Shown here one piece after another: positions 16,332-24,934 of a DNA stretch of 33,512 nt (positions are counted from its first letter, which is position 1; every line of letters begins with the position of its first letter). The translations under genes were made by a program, and so were the position numbers. The notes under the pieces were generated by a model that was given only the letters and a program-made list of their open reading frames with translations, made no database searches and was not told the origin of the DNA. This DNA comes from Phycisphaerae bacterium (GTDB lineage: Bacteria > Planctomycetota > Phycisphaerae > Sedimentisphaerales > UBA12454): the NCBI GenBank assembly GCA_026386845.1, contig JAPLMW010000024.1, positions 1-33,512 on the forward strand, given 5' to 3'.

Positions 16332-16746
16332 ACCCCCAATACTGTTGTCGTGCAAATATGTGTGGGGGTGAAGCTCCGATAAAAATTAAGCAGGGATGGC
16401 TGTTAAGGGATTTATCCGAACAATGGGGTGGTTTTAAGAGTATAGTAGGCGACACGGCCTTCGGACAGGCAGTAAAGAGTCATTTTCAAGGACGGTTTAA
16501 GTTGTTTCTTTGACTTTAGTTGTGTCAATTTTGAGTAGAGCTGCTTTTTTTGATTTTCAGCCTCAGTTTTTGCAGACAGTAAGGTTTAACAGCCGATAAT
16601 AGAATAGTGCATAATTTTTTACAGAAAAAGGTTTTAGACAACATAGAGTTGTTAAGAACGGTAATGATTGAGCCGATAAAAAATGGGGTGGCAGGCTTTA
16701 AATCTGTCAGTATGGAGTTTATGGCTCTGAAGTTAAGGTGAAAAAT
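16332..16746 (+). other. 415-base intergenic region ahead of the exopolysaccharide operon
   Basis: No convincing gene is present on either strand. Directly after the lipoprotein stop, ACCCCCA (16332-16338) can pair with TGGGGGT (16363-16369), but no T-run follows. AATGGGGTGG occurs twice (16422-16431 and 16682-16691). CCGATAA occurs three times (16376, 16593 and 16673), with CCGATAAAAA at the first and last. A 5-bp hairpin ACAAC/GTTGT lies at 16640-16654. These may be regulator sites for the downstream operon, but they are not a known motif to me. Confidence 0.4.
16586..16615 (+). promoter_or_regulatory. Candidate promoter of the exopolysaccharide/exosortase operon
   Basis: TTAACA (16586-16591), an 18-bp spacer and CATAAT (16610-16615) each match the sigma-70 consensus at five of six positions. 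The leader would be about 125 nt. I found no sigma-54 type GG-N10-GC site. Confidence 0.4.
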
Positions 16747-18369
16747 ATGACCAAAACGGACAGGAGGCGTTTGCTGTTAACCGTTGTTGTTATGGTTTTC
16801 GGCCTGACAGGCTGCAGCAAAGACCATCTTGACCCTACGCAGATTGGGCGGTTCAGGTCTGCGCCCGCCGTAAATGTCATTCTTGATTCTTTGGGAGTTG
16901 CTGAAGAGACGGTGGCTTCTTATGAGGGGGCAGAGGACCCCAAACCAGCGGATGTGATTATTCAAGAGCAGGATTATGCCTTCAGTTCCGGCGATACCAT
17001 AAGAATATCCATTTTTGAACTGCTACAGGAGGGACAGCCTTACGTTGACAACTATATCGTCAGCGAAAGCGGAAATATATCCATACCAGAAATCGGCCAG
17101 ATACAGGCAGCGGGACTAACCGAAACACAGCTCGAAGAAGAAATAAGAAATTCACTTTCACCGGGCATCCTGAAGAGTCCTTCCGTAACGATTTCACTTC
17201 AAAATTCTCTGAGCAGGACTTTTACGATACTTGGTGATGGTGTGTCAAATCCGGGCAGATATAACATTCCTCGTTACGATTTTCGTCTAATGGATGCTCT
17301 TGCCGTAGCAGGTTCGGCAAGGCAGTTTAATGTAAGTTATTTATATGTAGTGCGCAGACTGACCGGGCAGGAACAACTCGGTGAACAGGTTGGCCAGGAA
17401 TCGCCGATGGACTTAAAGCCTGTTGAGACAGGAAAGCAAATAGACGCCAACAACGCAGAAGAAAAAATCAATCAAGAAATGCTTGAGGTAATTGAGCCGA
17501 CATTCAGCAGGGCGGATTCAGGCGGGCTTGTTATAGCTTCGGCTGAAATGGTAACCAAAGAGCAGCTTGAAACCCTGGCAATTCCGGAAACAGTTGGTGA
17601 TTCCAATAATGATAATGCTCAGCATGAAATTAGCAGTACAATGCCTGAGGCACAGGAGAATGAAGGAAGGATTGAATGGGTTTTCCGTGACGGCAAATGG
17701 GTTCCAGTCAAAATTGGAGAACCAGTTGCTGTTGAGCCTGAAAAACAGGCTGATTTGAAACCGCAGTTCAAACCTCAGCCCGCAAAGCAAAAGGAAACCA
17801 AACCGGTTGAGCCCGAGACAAAACCGCTGCCGGAACAGTACGGCTGGGAAGACATACAGTCAGCCGGCATTCAAAGCAGAGTAATACGTATTCCAAAAGA
17901 TAAACTTTACGGTGGCGACCCTCGCTATAATATTGTGGTAAAGCCGCAGGACACGGTTACAGTTCAGCTTGATGTTGTCGGCGAATTTTACGTTCTCGGC
18001 AACGTGAACAATCAGGGTGTGATTAACCTTACCGGCAGGCCGATGACGCTGAAAATGGCGATAGCGGCAGCAGGCGGTCTGGGACCACTTGCGTGGCCGA
18101 AAAAATGTGAGGTCATTCGCAGAATAGGCGAGAAAAAGGAAGAAATGGTGATGGTTGACCTTGAAAAAATCGCCAATGGTTCGCAGCCGGATTTCTTTAT
18201 AAAACCAAATGATGTTATCAATGTCGGAACACATGGCATAGCGAGATATTTAGCAGTGCTGCGAAATGCTTTCAGGGCGACGTATGGTTTCGGTTTTATT
18301 TACGACCGGAACTTTTCGAACAGAAGTTTGAGTCTTGATAATCCTGAAATGCTGCTTCATAATTGGTAG
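16747..18369 (+). CDS. Polysaccharide export lipoprotein, Wza-like (Poly_export and SLBB domains)
   Basis: This is the outer-membrane channel lipoprotein for capsule or exopolysaccharide export. The lipobox FGLTGC sits near residue 23. A Poly_export domain spans about 75-155 (YAFSSGDTIRISIFEL, SESGNISIPEIGQI). A first SLBB domain follows (TILGDGVSNPGRYNIP). Then comes a long Gln/Glu/Pro/Lys-rich linker, about 200-375, which is unusual. A second SLBB domain ends the protein (FYVLGNVNNQGVINL, MAIAAAGGLGP). An upstream GTG at 16738 would add three residues, but AAGGTG spaced 6 nt from the ATG at 16747 favours the ATG. It is the first gene of the export/exosortase operon. Confidence 0.88.
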   Translation: MTKTDRRRLLLTVVVMVFGLTGCSKDHLDPTQIGRFRSAPAVNVILDSLGVAEETVASYEGAEDPKPADVIIQEQDYAFSSGDTIRISIFELLQEGQPYVDNYIVSESGNISIPEIGQIQAAGLTETQLEEEIRNSLSPGILKSPSVTISLQNSLSRTFTILGDGVSNPGRYNIPRYDFRLMDALAVAGSARQFNVSYLYVVRRLTGQEQLGEQVGQESPMDLKPVETGKQIDANNAEEKINQEMLEVIEPTFSRADSGGLVIASAEMVTKEQLETLAIPETVGDSNNDNAQHEISSTMPEAQENEGRIEWVFRDGKWVPVKIGEPVAVEPEKQADLKPQFKPQPAKQKETKPVEPETKPLPEQYGWEDIQSAGIQSRVIRIPKDKLYGGDPRYNIVVKPQDTVTVQLDVVGEFYVLGNVNNQGVINLTGRPMTLKMAIAAAGGLGPLAWPKKCEVIRRIGEKKEEMVMVDLEKIANGSQPDFFIKPNDVINVGTHGIARYLAVLRNAFRATYGFGFIYDRNFSNRSLSLDNPEMLLHNW

Positions 18370-18407
18370 GTAATTAATTTGTCTTATAAGATAAAAAAGG
18401 TTTTTAA

Positions 18408-19373
18408 ATGCAGGATGTTGAAACGGATAGCATAGGGGAGAAAAACTTATCGGAACAAGATTTAAGCTGGGCAGGTCTTGGTGTGCATACATATATCAAA
18501 ATAGCCCTGCTTGCCGCTGCGGTCTATAGTGTTTTTCGTATTGAGATTTATTCAATAGTTTTTCAATGGGTAACCAACAGCAGCTGGTCGCACGGTTTTC
18601 TCATACCTTTTTTCAGCTTTTATTTTATCAATCAGAAAAAAAAGGAATTGCTGACTCTTAAATCGGGCTCCAATTATCTCGGTCTTGGGCTTCTTATATG
18701 TTGTCTTGTGTTTTATTGGCTGGTTTTATTCGTTTACAAGTTCGGTTATCTGAAGCCTCTTGTGATAATTCCGACAATCGGTTCGATAGTTTTATTTATT
18801 GGCGGCTGGAAGCTGATAAAATATACCTGGCTGCCAATTGTTTATCTTGTTTTTGCGATTCCTCTGCCTACCAGGATTTATGATGTCCTTACAATCCCGA
18901 TGCAAAAACTTGCCTCTGCGGTAGCAGCCCAGCTTCTGAATCTGGTTAGCGGCCTTGAGGCTGAGGCAAGCGGTACGACTATAAATGTGATTTACAAAGG
19001 CGTGGAGCTCAAACCCGCGCTCGATGTGGCTCAAGCGTGCAGCGGAATGAGGCTGCTGATGGCTTTTCTTGCGCTTGGTGTCGCAATGGCATATCTGCAT
19101 TATCGCCCAATGTGGCAGAGACTGATTCTGCTTGCAAGCACTGTGCCGATAGCAATTCTATGCAATATTGTCAGAGTAACGGCAACAGGTTTTATTTATA
19201 TTCTGTGGGACCCGATATATGCCCAGGGGATTTATCATGACATGCTGGGTCTGCTGATGCTGCCGCTGGCCTTCGGATTATATGGCTTATTAGCATGGTT
19301 TATGTCGAATTTAGTTGTTGATGAAAGCAAGCTGCAGCAACAGGAAATTATCATTCGAAGAAAGGATTTATAG
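18408..19373 (+). CDS. Exosortase
   Basis: Exosortase is a multi-pass inner-membrane cysteine transpeptidase that cleaves PEP-CTERM-like sorting signals and is tied to exopolysaccharide loci. The 321-residue product has about eight membrane segments, the WSHGFLIP motif (60-67) and all three catalytic residues: Cys211 in QACSGMRLL, Arg256 in CNIVRVTATG and His277 in IYHDMLG. The subtype cannot be fixed by eye. It is followed after 5 nt by its EpsI-type partner. No protein in this window ends in a recognisable PEP-CTERM signal. Confidence 0.93.
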   Translation: MQDVETDSIGEKNLSEQDLSWAGLGVHTYIKIALLAAAVYSVFRIEIYSIVFQWVTNSSWSHGFLIPFFSFYFINQKKKELLTLKSGSNYLGLGLLICCLVFYWLVLFVYKFGYLKPLVIIPTIGSIVLFIGGWKLIKYTWLPIVYLVFAIPLPTRIYDVLTIPMQKLASAVAAQLLNLVSGLEAEASGTTINVIYKGVELKPALDVAQACSGMRLLMAFLALGVAMAYLHYRPMWQRLILLASTVPIAILCNIVRVTATGFIYILWDPIYAQGIYHDMLGLLMLPLAFGLYGLLAWFMSNLVVDESKLQQQEIIIRRKDL

Positions 19374-19378
19374 GAGCA

Positions 19379-20137
19379 ATGAAGAATTTTTCAAGAAATT
19401 ATCTTCAGCCGTCTTTTTTGATAAGCTTTGTGCTTCTTGGGGCTTTTGCCGGTGGAATGAGTTATTTCAAGGCGCATTGGGGCATTACACTGATAAAGAA
19501 GCCTCTGTCCCTGAAAAAGCCGTTTGATATGCTTGATGAAAAACTTCTTGAACCTTACAAGGTGCTTGAAAAAACAAAAATTGACAACAAAGATGTAATT
19601 GAGTCACTTGGCACCGAGGAGTATCTGCAGTGGCTTCTGGAAGATACGACGGTTGATACACTGAGTCCTGTGAGAAATTGCTCTCTTTTTATTACGTATT
19701 ACACTGGCAATCCGGACCAGGTGCCGCACGTGCCGGAAGCCTGTTATATGGGCGGCGGATTTGAGTCAGATGAGAAATTTGCGGTTGACTTGAATGTTGG
19801 TGATATCAATATGCCGGGCATTTCCGGAAATGTGAAAATCCCTGCTACCGGCCTGGTTTTCAGCCGTAAATCGGACGAAATATGGCAGGCTTCGGCACAA
19901 TTTCCTGTCATTTACTTTTTTAAGGTTAACGGTCAATACAAGGGAAATCGAACAACGACGAGATGGGTCCTTGGTGATTTGACGAGTGAATATTCTTATT
20001 TCTCGAAGATTGAGATAAAATTTTTCAACTTAAAAGGTCTGTATCCGGAAAAGGCGCAAGCTGTGGAAGCTACCGAAAAACTGCTGAAAGTTCTGCTGCC
20101 TGTGCTTGAAAAGAATCACTGGCCTGAGTGGAAATAA
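19379..20137 (+). CDS. Exosortase-associated EpsI-type protein
   Basis: The 252-residue product has one N-terminal membrane anchor (about 12-30) and a periplasmic domain. That domain contains TYYTGNPDQVPHVPEACYMGGG, split here as the TYYTG and HVPEACY motifs, which are characteristic of the EpsI/DUF3485 family. In many genomes this domain is either fused to exosortase or encoded next to it, as here. It is thought to assist exosortase or polysaccharide assembly; the biochemical role is unproven. Its end overlaps the longest possible reading frame of the next gene, but not that gene's preferred start. Confidence 0.85.
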   Translation: MKNFSRNYLQPSFLISFVLLGAFAGGMSYFKAHWGITLIKKPLSLKKPFDMLDEKLLEPYKVLEKTKIDNKDVIESLGTEEYLQWLLEDTTVDTLSPVRNCSLFITYYTGNPDQVPHVPEACYMGGGFESDEKFAVDLNVGDINMPGISGNVKIPATGLVFSRKSDEIWQASAQFPVIYFFKVNGQYKGNRTTTRWVLGDLTSEYSYFSKIEIKFFNLKGLYPEKAQAVEATEKLLKVLLPVLEKNHWPEWK

Positions 20138-20172
20138 AATTAAAGGTAAATTTTTTTAGAAGGATAGTAAAA

Positions 20173-23100
20173 ATGGCTAAGAGACTAAATAAGAAGATAG
20201 CAATTATAGGTTCGCTGATACTTGCGCTGCTGATAGTAGTAGCGATAGTGGTAATTCTCAATTTAAGCAGAGACCCGCAGAAGTACATAGCCGATGCTGA
20301 GGCGGCGCTGGCACTTCCAAAGCCTGATTACGAAGCTGCGGCAAAAGCCTATGGGCGTGCGTTCGGTTATGCAAAAAATACAGAACTCAAAATCGATATT
20401 CTGTTTAGACTGGCAAAGATATACATCGATACCAATGAGTGGCCGAAGGCTGCCGGCTGCTGGGATAGGGTAATAGGTTACGACACGAAAAATCTCAAGG
20501 CACGTCTTGCATTGTTAGACTACCGCTATCAGCTTGCTACTGCCGGGAACTGGACGGTATGGAAGGATGTAGAATCAGGCGCATCAGAATTGATTAGTAA
20601 AGAGCTTGATAAGAGTCCAAGGATGTATCGTATAAGGGGCCAAGCTCTTGTCGAGCTAATAAAACGTGGGCAGGTGACGGATAAGGAAACAGCTATCAAG
20701 GACGCAATCGAGATTCTGCGGAAAACAAGTCAGGACGAGCCGAATAATGCTGATACATATCAGTATCTTGCAGATGCTATAAAGCAGCAGGGTGAAATTC
20801 TTGCTGCTAAAGGAGTTCTCGGCGCTGCGGATAATGCCCGTCAGGAGGCAGTGAAAGTTTTGACAAAGGGAATAGAAAATATTCCTGATGATCCTAAAAC
20901 ATACATAAATCTTTGCAGTACCAAACTTGATGAAGCGAAGAAAAATCCGGACAAATACAAAGAGCTTGAAACAGAGCTTACAGAGCTGACTAAAAAGTTC
21001 AATAACAGCGCTCTTCCTTATTTTGGGATGGTGCAGTTGTATCAAACAACTCCGAAGGATATAGATAAGGCAGTTGCAGCCGTGAAAAAGGCAATAGAAT
21101 TTGACAAACAGAACGTGTCTTATGCGGTAGCTGCAGCTAATCTTTATTACAGGAAATTTGCGATAGATGGAAACGAAGACGATTTTCAAAAAGCAATTGA
21201 TATTGCCAAAGAGGCTTTAAGTTTTCCTGACAGTCTTGATACGCCTGGCCCGAAGGCAAGAGTAAATTTTATAAACAGATATGCGCTGCGTACTTTTCTG
21301 GCCGATTGTTTTGTTGAAAAAGCTGTGGATGCGCCGGATGGGCAGCCAGAGAAGTCCAAATGGATACAAGATGCCGAAAGCGAAATTTATCAGATAGATC
21401 AATTGCTTGGCAGTGCAGAAAATCCCTATGTGATAATGTGGCAGGGCAGGTTGCTGTTTGCCAAGGGTCAGGTGAACGATGCTATTGCAAAGATGAACAC
21501 AGCGTATGAAATTCTTACGGCTTCGGGCCAGGCACAGGGAGATTTTCAACTTGGCAAATTATCTTACGCACTTGCCAGGGCATTACGTAATTCACCGGAA
21601 GCAGGAGCCATTATTCAATTTTATTCGACCGCTGTAAGAAACGGATTGTATTACTCAAAACCGGAAATGCTTCTTGATTTTGCTTCTGTTCTGATGGCGA
21701 CGAAAGACTGGCGGGGCGTACTCGATGCAACAAATTTCTACGAAACCAACTTTGGGAAGAATGAAAAAAGCAACATTCTCCGCATCAATGCATATATCGG
21801 TGCTGGTATGTTTGAACAGGCGCAGGAATTGCTTGACAAACTTGGGCAGGATAACTTAGACACAATAAAATTGAGGATGTCGTTTTTAAACAATAAATTA
21901 ACTCGAATGAGCTTGGAGCTCGAACGAGGTACGCCGGGACAACAATCACAGGTGCCGCCTAAGAGCAAGGAGCAATTGAAGATGGAATATGACACCCTGG
22001 TAAAAGAGCAAGATAGATTAAGAGACAAACTTGCATCGAGCAAGATGGCAGACCTCAGAGAAGATGAAGTCGTGGATATTTGTAAAAAATACGTTGCTGA
22101 AGAGCAAACCGGCAAAGCCCAAAAACTTATCGGAAATTTTCTGCAGGAGTATCCCAACAGCATAAGCGCTAAGGTCTATCAGATTATTCTTGCTGAACCA
22201 CAGCCGGCAAATGTGCCGGCTGAAAGGTTTGAACAGCTGACGGTTAAGACTATCGAATCGCTGAATGAGCCTGTGAAACGAGCATCTCTGCTTGGACAAT
22301 TTTACCAGAATAGGGATCAAAAAGACAAGGCAGTTGAATATTATCAGCAGGTTCTGCAGCTCGAACCAAACAATAGTCTGGCGATTGCAGGTCTTTTTGA
22401 TATTGCCGTAGATAATCAGAATTACGAGGAGGCTGAAAAACTGGCTGAAACCGCGAGGCAGAATAATACCGACCTCTGCGAAGGCGAATTTTTTAAGGCT
22501 CGGCTTGCTTTTGCCAGAAAAGAATATCAAAAGACCATCGAGAGAGTTAACAACTGTCTCGAAAAAAGACCTATATTTTCTAAGGCGTATCTGTTGAGAG
22601 GTCAGGCGAATGCAGCGCTCGAAAAGGAATCAGACGCTTTGAGCGACGTTAAAAAGGCATATAGTCTGAATATCAGTGACGGTATGATTACCAGGAATCT
22701 TGCATATCTGCTTTATAATCGTAACCGAAAACTCGGCGCAAGCACATCGGTCGACCAGGCTGCCGAGTTAAAAACCGCACTTGTAGAAGCAATGCGCACC
22801 AATCCGATGGATTTCAGGTTGAAAAGTGTTTATGCTGAATACATAAGCAATGAAGAACCGGAAAAGGCAATTGCAGCGTGTCAGCAGATACAAAAGTTTA
22901 GGCCGAGCATCGAAAACTCGTTAATCCTCGGCCGTTTAGCTATGGAAATGGCGGCGAAGAACAAAATGCAAACAAATGAAAAACTATATTTTTCTTTAGC
23001 AGAAGATGCTTATAAAAAGGCCTATGAGCTTGCCCCTGATGACAGACGTGTTCTGGGAGCGTATAGTGAATTTTTCGTAATTACAGGCAAACCCGGCGAA

Positions 23101-24867
23101 GCGGAAAAACTTCTTGCCGACCACAACGACCTGTTATGGCGGTTCTATGTTCGCGCAGGTAAACTTGATGAAGCGCAGCAGTTGCTTACGCAGCTATGGG
23201 AGGCGAATCCTAAAGATGTCAATACAATAAAAGGACTTATTCTTGTGTCCAGAACCAAAAGAGACCAGGCTGGAATACTGAAATATACCGCTGAGCTTCT
23301 AAAAGTTGATAATTCTATGGACAATCAGATTATTGAAATTGAATCATACCTTGAGGCAGGTCTGGTTGATGGCGCCCAAACCAAGCTTGACAGCCTGTGT
23401 GAAAGATTTCCTGATGAACCCAGAACGATGTTTCTGAAGACCTGGTTTCTTGCACGGCGGGGCAAACTCGATGAGGCTCTTAAACTTGCAAACAAAAATC
23501 TCGCAGTGGAAGAAGATAATCCTCGCACATGGCGGTTGCGCGGACAGATAAATCTTGCGCTGGGTAATTTGAACCAGGCAATCGACGACCTGCAGAAGAG
23601 CAGGGCACTCCAGGAAAATTCGGAAATTCGAGTCGACCTTGCAAAAGCATATATTAGAGCCGGCAGAGAAGAAGAGGCCGTTTCAGAACTAAGAGCGGCT
23701 GTTGATGCACAAGGTTCGGCTGTTAATATGAATATGCTTGAAGAGGCTTATTTAATCACAGGCAAAACGGACCGTCTCGAAAAATTTTACCTTGAAATAA
23801 TAGAAAAGTTTCCTGACAACACGTACTGGTACAATCGGGCCGGCGAGCTTGCTATGAACCAAAAGCAGTTCGATAAGGCTTTTACGCTTTTTGATAAGGC
23901 ATTCCAGAACAGTCTCAAGATTAACAGCGAATCACCCGATTCGCAGGCTTTCGAGGGAAAGCTGAGAGCTCTTCTTGAAGCAAAAAAATATGACCAGTTG
24001 TTTGCTGAGGCGACAAAATATCTTGAGGGGCCAATGGCTGTTGTTGCCTATGCGAAAATGGCGGATGCGAAGGCCCAAATGGGAGACAAGGGTACTGCTA
24101 TTCAGTATTTCCGCAGGGCGCTTGAAAAGACGGGTTCGAATGAGAATTATATCATCAATATACTTAGATATATGAATCAGGTGGTTGGCTCTGAAGAGAC
24201 AATGAAATGGTGCAGTGAAAAATTGCAGAGTCAGCCTGATTCACTTGCGATAAATCTTGCGATGTTTAATCTGTACAAAATTGCCGGAGAGTACAACAAG
24301 GCTCTTGAATATGTTAACAATTGTATCAGGATTGCAGGAGATAATAAGGAGTTAAAACTGGCCTCTCAGAATAATAAGGCGGGTATCCTCTATGAGGCAT
24401 TCAGTAAGACCTCAGACAAAACATATCTGGAACAGGCCATTAAAGAGTATGAAAGTATACTTCAGGAACAGCCGACAGATACTACAGTTCTTAACAATCT
24501 TGCTTACATGCTGATAGAGACGAATATGGATGCTGCCAAGGCACTCCAGTATGCCGAGAAGGCCTATAAAACCGCATCTAATAATCCGGGCATACTCGAT
24601 ACTTATGGCTATGTTCTGTTGAAAAACGGCAAACTTGAGCAGGCAGACGAATTCCTGCAAAGATCAGTGCAGCAATTTGAACAAAATAAGATGAATGCAC
24701 CTATAGAAGTATATGAACATATAGGCTTGACAAAGGAGAAACTCGGGCAAAATGCCGAGGCCTTAAAGGCCTATAAACGGGCGATGGAGTTGGCGGGTAA
24801 AGATGCCTCAAAAGAGGTCAAAGACAGGATATCGGCGGGAATTGAAAGAGTTTCTCCAAAAGAATGA
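20173..24867 (+). CDS. Giant TPR-repeat protein of the exosortase/exopolysaccharide locus
   Basis: The product of about 1564 residues has one N-terminal membrane anchor (IAIIGSLILALLIVVAIVVIL), after which nearly the whole chain is TPR-like helical hairpins, presumably periplasmic. Examples are KAVEYYQQVLQLEPNNSLAI and AGKLDEAQQLL. It resembles the PEP-CTERM-system TPR proteins (PrsT type), which accompany exosortases, but is longer. An ATG at 20128 overlaps epsI and lacks a ribosome site; AGAAGGAT 8 nt before the ATG at 20173 favours the latter. A scaffold role in polymer secretion or assembly is inferred. Confidence 0.85.
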   Translation: MAKRLNKKIAIIGSLILALLIVVAIVVILNLSRDPQKYIADAEAALALPKPDYEAAAKAYGRAFGYAKNTELKIDILFRLAKIYIDTNEWPKAAGCWDRVIGYDTKNLKARLALLDYRYQLATAGNWTVWKDVESGASELISKELDKSPRMYRIRGQALVELIKRGQVTDKETAIKDAIEILRKTSQDEPNNADTYQYLADAIKQQGEILAAKGVLGAADNARQEAVKVLTKGIENIPDDPKTYINLCSTKLDEAKKNPDKYKELETELTELTKKFNNSALPYFGMVQLYQTTPKDIDKAVAAVKKAIEFDKQNVSYAVAAANLYYRKFAIDGNEDDFQKAIDIAKEALSFPDSLDTPGPKARVNFINRYALRTFLADCFVEKAVDAPDGQPEKSKWIQDAESEIYQIDQLLGSAENPYVIMWQGRLLFAKGQVNDAIAKMNTAYEILTASGQAQGDFQLGKLSYALARALRNSPEAGAIIQFYSTAVRNGLYYSKPEMLLDFASVLMATKDWRGVLDATNFYETNFGKNEKSNILRINAYIGAGMFEQAQELLDKLGQDNLDTIKLRMSFLNNKLTRMSLELERGTPGQQSQVPPKSKEQLKMEYDTLVKEQDRLRDKLASSKMADLREDEVVDICKKYVAEEQTGKAQKLIGNFLQEYPNSISAKVYQIILAEPQPANVPAERFEQLTVKTIESLNEPVKRASLLGQFYQNRDQKDKAVEYYQQVLQLEPNNSLAIAGLFDIAVDNQNYEEAEKLAETARQNNTDLCEGEFFKARLAFARKEYQKTIERVNNCLEKRPIFSKAYLLRGQANAALEKESDALSDVKKAYSLNISDGMITRNLAYLLYNRNRKLGASTSVDQAAELKTALVEAMRTNPMDFRLKSVYAEYISNEEPEKAIAACQQIQKFRPSIENSLILGRLAMEMAAKNKMQTNEKLYFSLAEDAYKKAYELAPDDRRVLGAYSEFFVITGKPGEAEKLLADHNDLLWRFYVRAGKLDEAQQLLTQLWEANPKDVNTIKGLILVSRTKRDQAGILKYTAELLKVDNSMDNQIIEIESYLEAGLVDGAQTKLDSLCERFPDEPRTMFLKTWFLARRGKLDEALKLANKNLAVEEDNPRTWRLRGQINLALGNLNQAIDDLQKSRALQENSEIRVDLAKAYIRAGREEEAVSELRAAVDAQGSAVNMNMLEEAYLITGKTDRLEKFYLEIIEKFPDNTYWYNRAGELAMNQKQFDKAFTLFDKAFQNSLKINSESPDSQAFEGKLRALLEAKKYDQLFAEATKYLEGPMAVVAYAKMADAKAQMGDKGTAIQYFRRALEKTGSNENYIINILRYMNQVVGSEETMKWCSEKLQSQPDSLAINLAMFNLYKIAGEYNKALEYVNNCIRIAGDNKELKLASQNNKAGILYEAFSKTSDKTYLEQAIKEYESILQEQPTDTTVLNNLAYMLIETNMDAAKALQYAEKAYKTASNNPGILDTYGYVLLKNGKLEQADEFLQRSVQQFEQNKMNAPIEVYEHIGLTKEKLGQNAEALKAYKRAMELAGKDASKEVKDRISAGIERVSPKE

Positions 24868-24934
24868 GAAACTAAATAAATTTTCACTGAAATATTTGTT
24901 ATTGGACCTTCCGGTCTATAAGAATTAGGTAACA

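Noticed and set aside
16332-16369. Terminator after the nifJ-lipoprotein pair
   Set aside because: The ACCCCCA/TGGGGGT stem is 7 bp with a 24-nt loop and no T-run.
16682-16700. A sigma-54 promoter (TGGCAGG...) before the exopolysaccharide operon
   Set aside because: The -12 GC element is absent at the required spacing.
20128-20172. Start of the TPR protein at 20128, overlapping the EpsI gene
   Set aside because: No ribosome-binding site precedes it, whereas AGAAGGAT sits 8 nt before the ATG at 20173, which also gives a standard membrane anchor.
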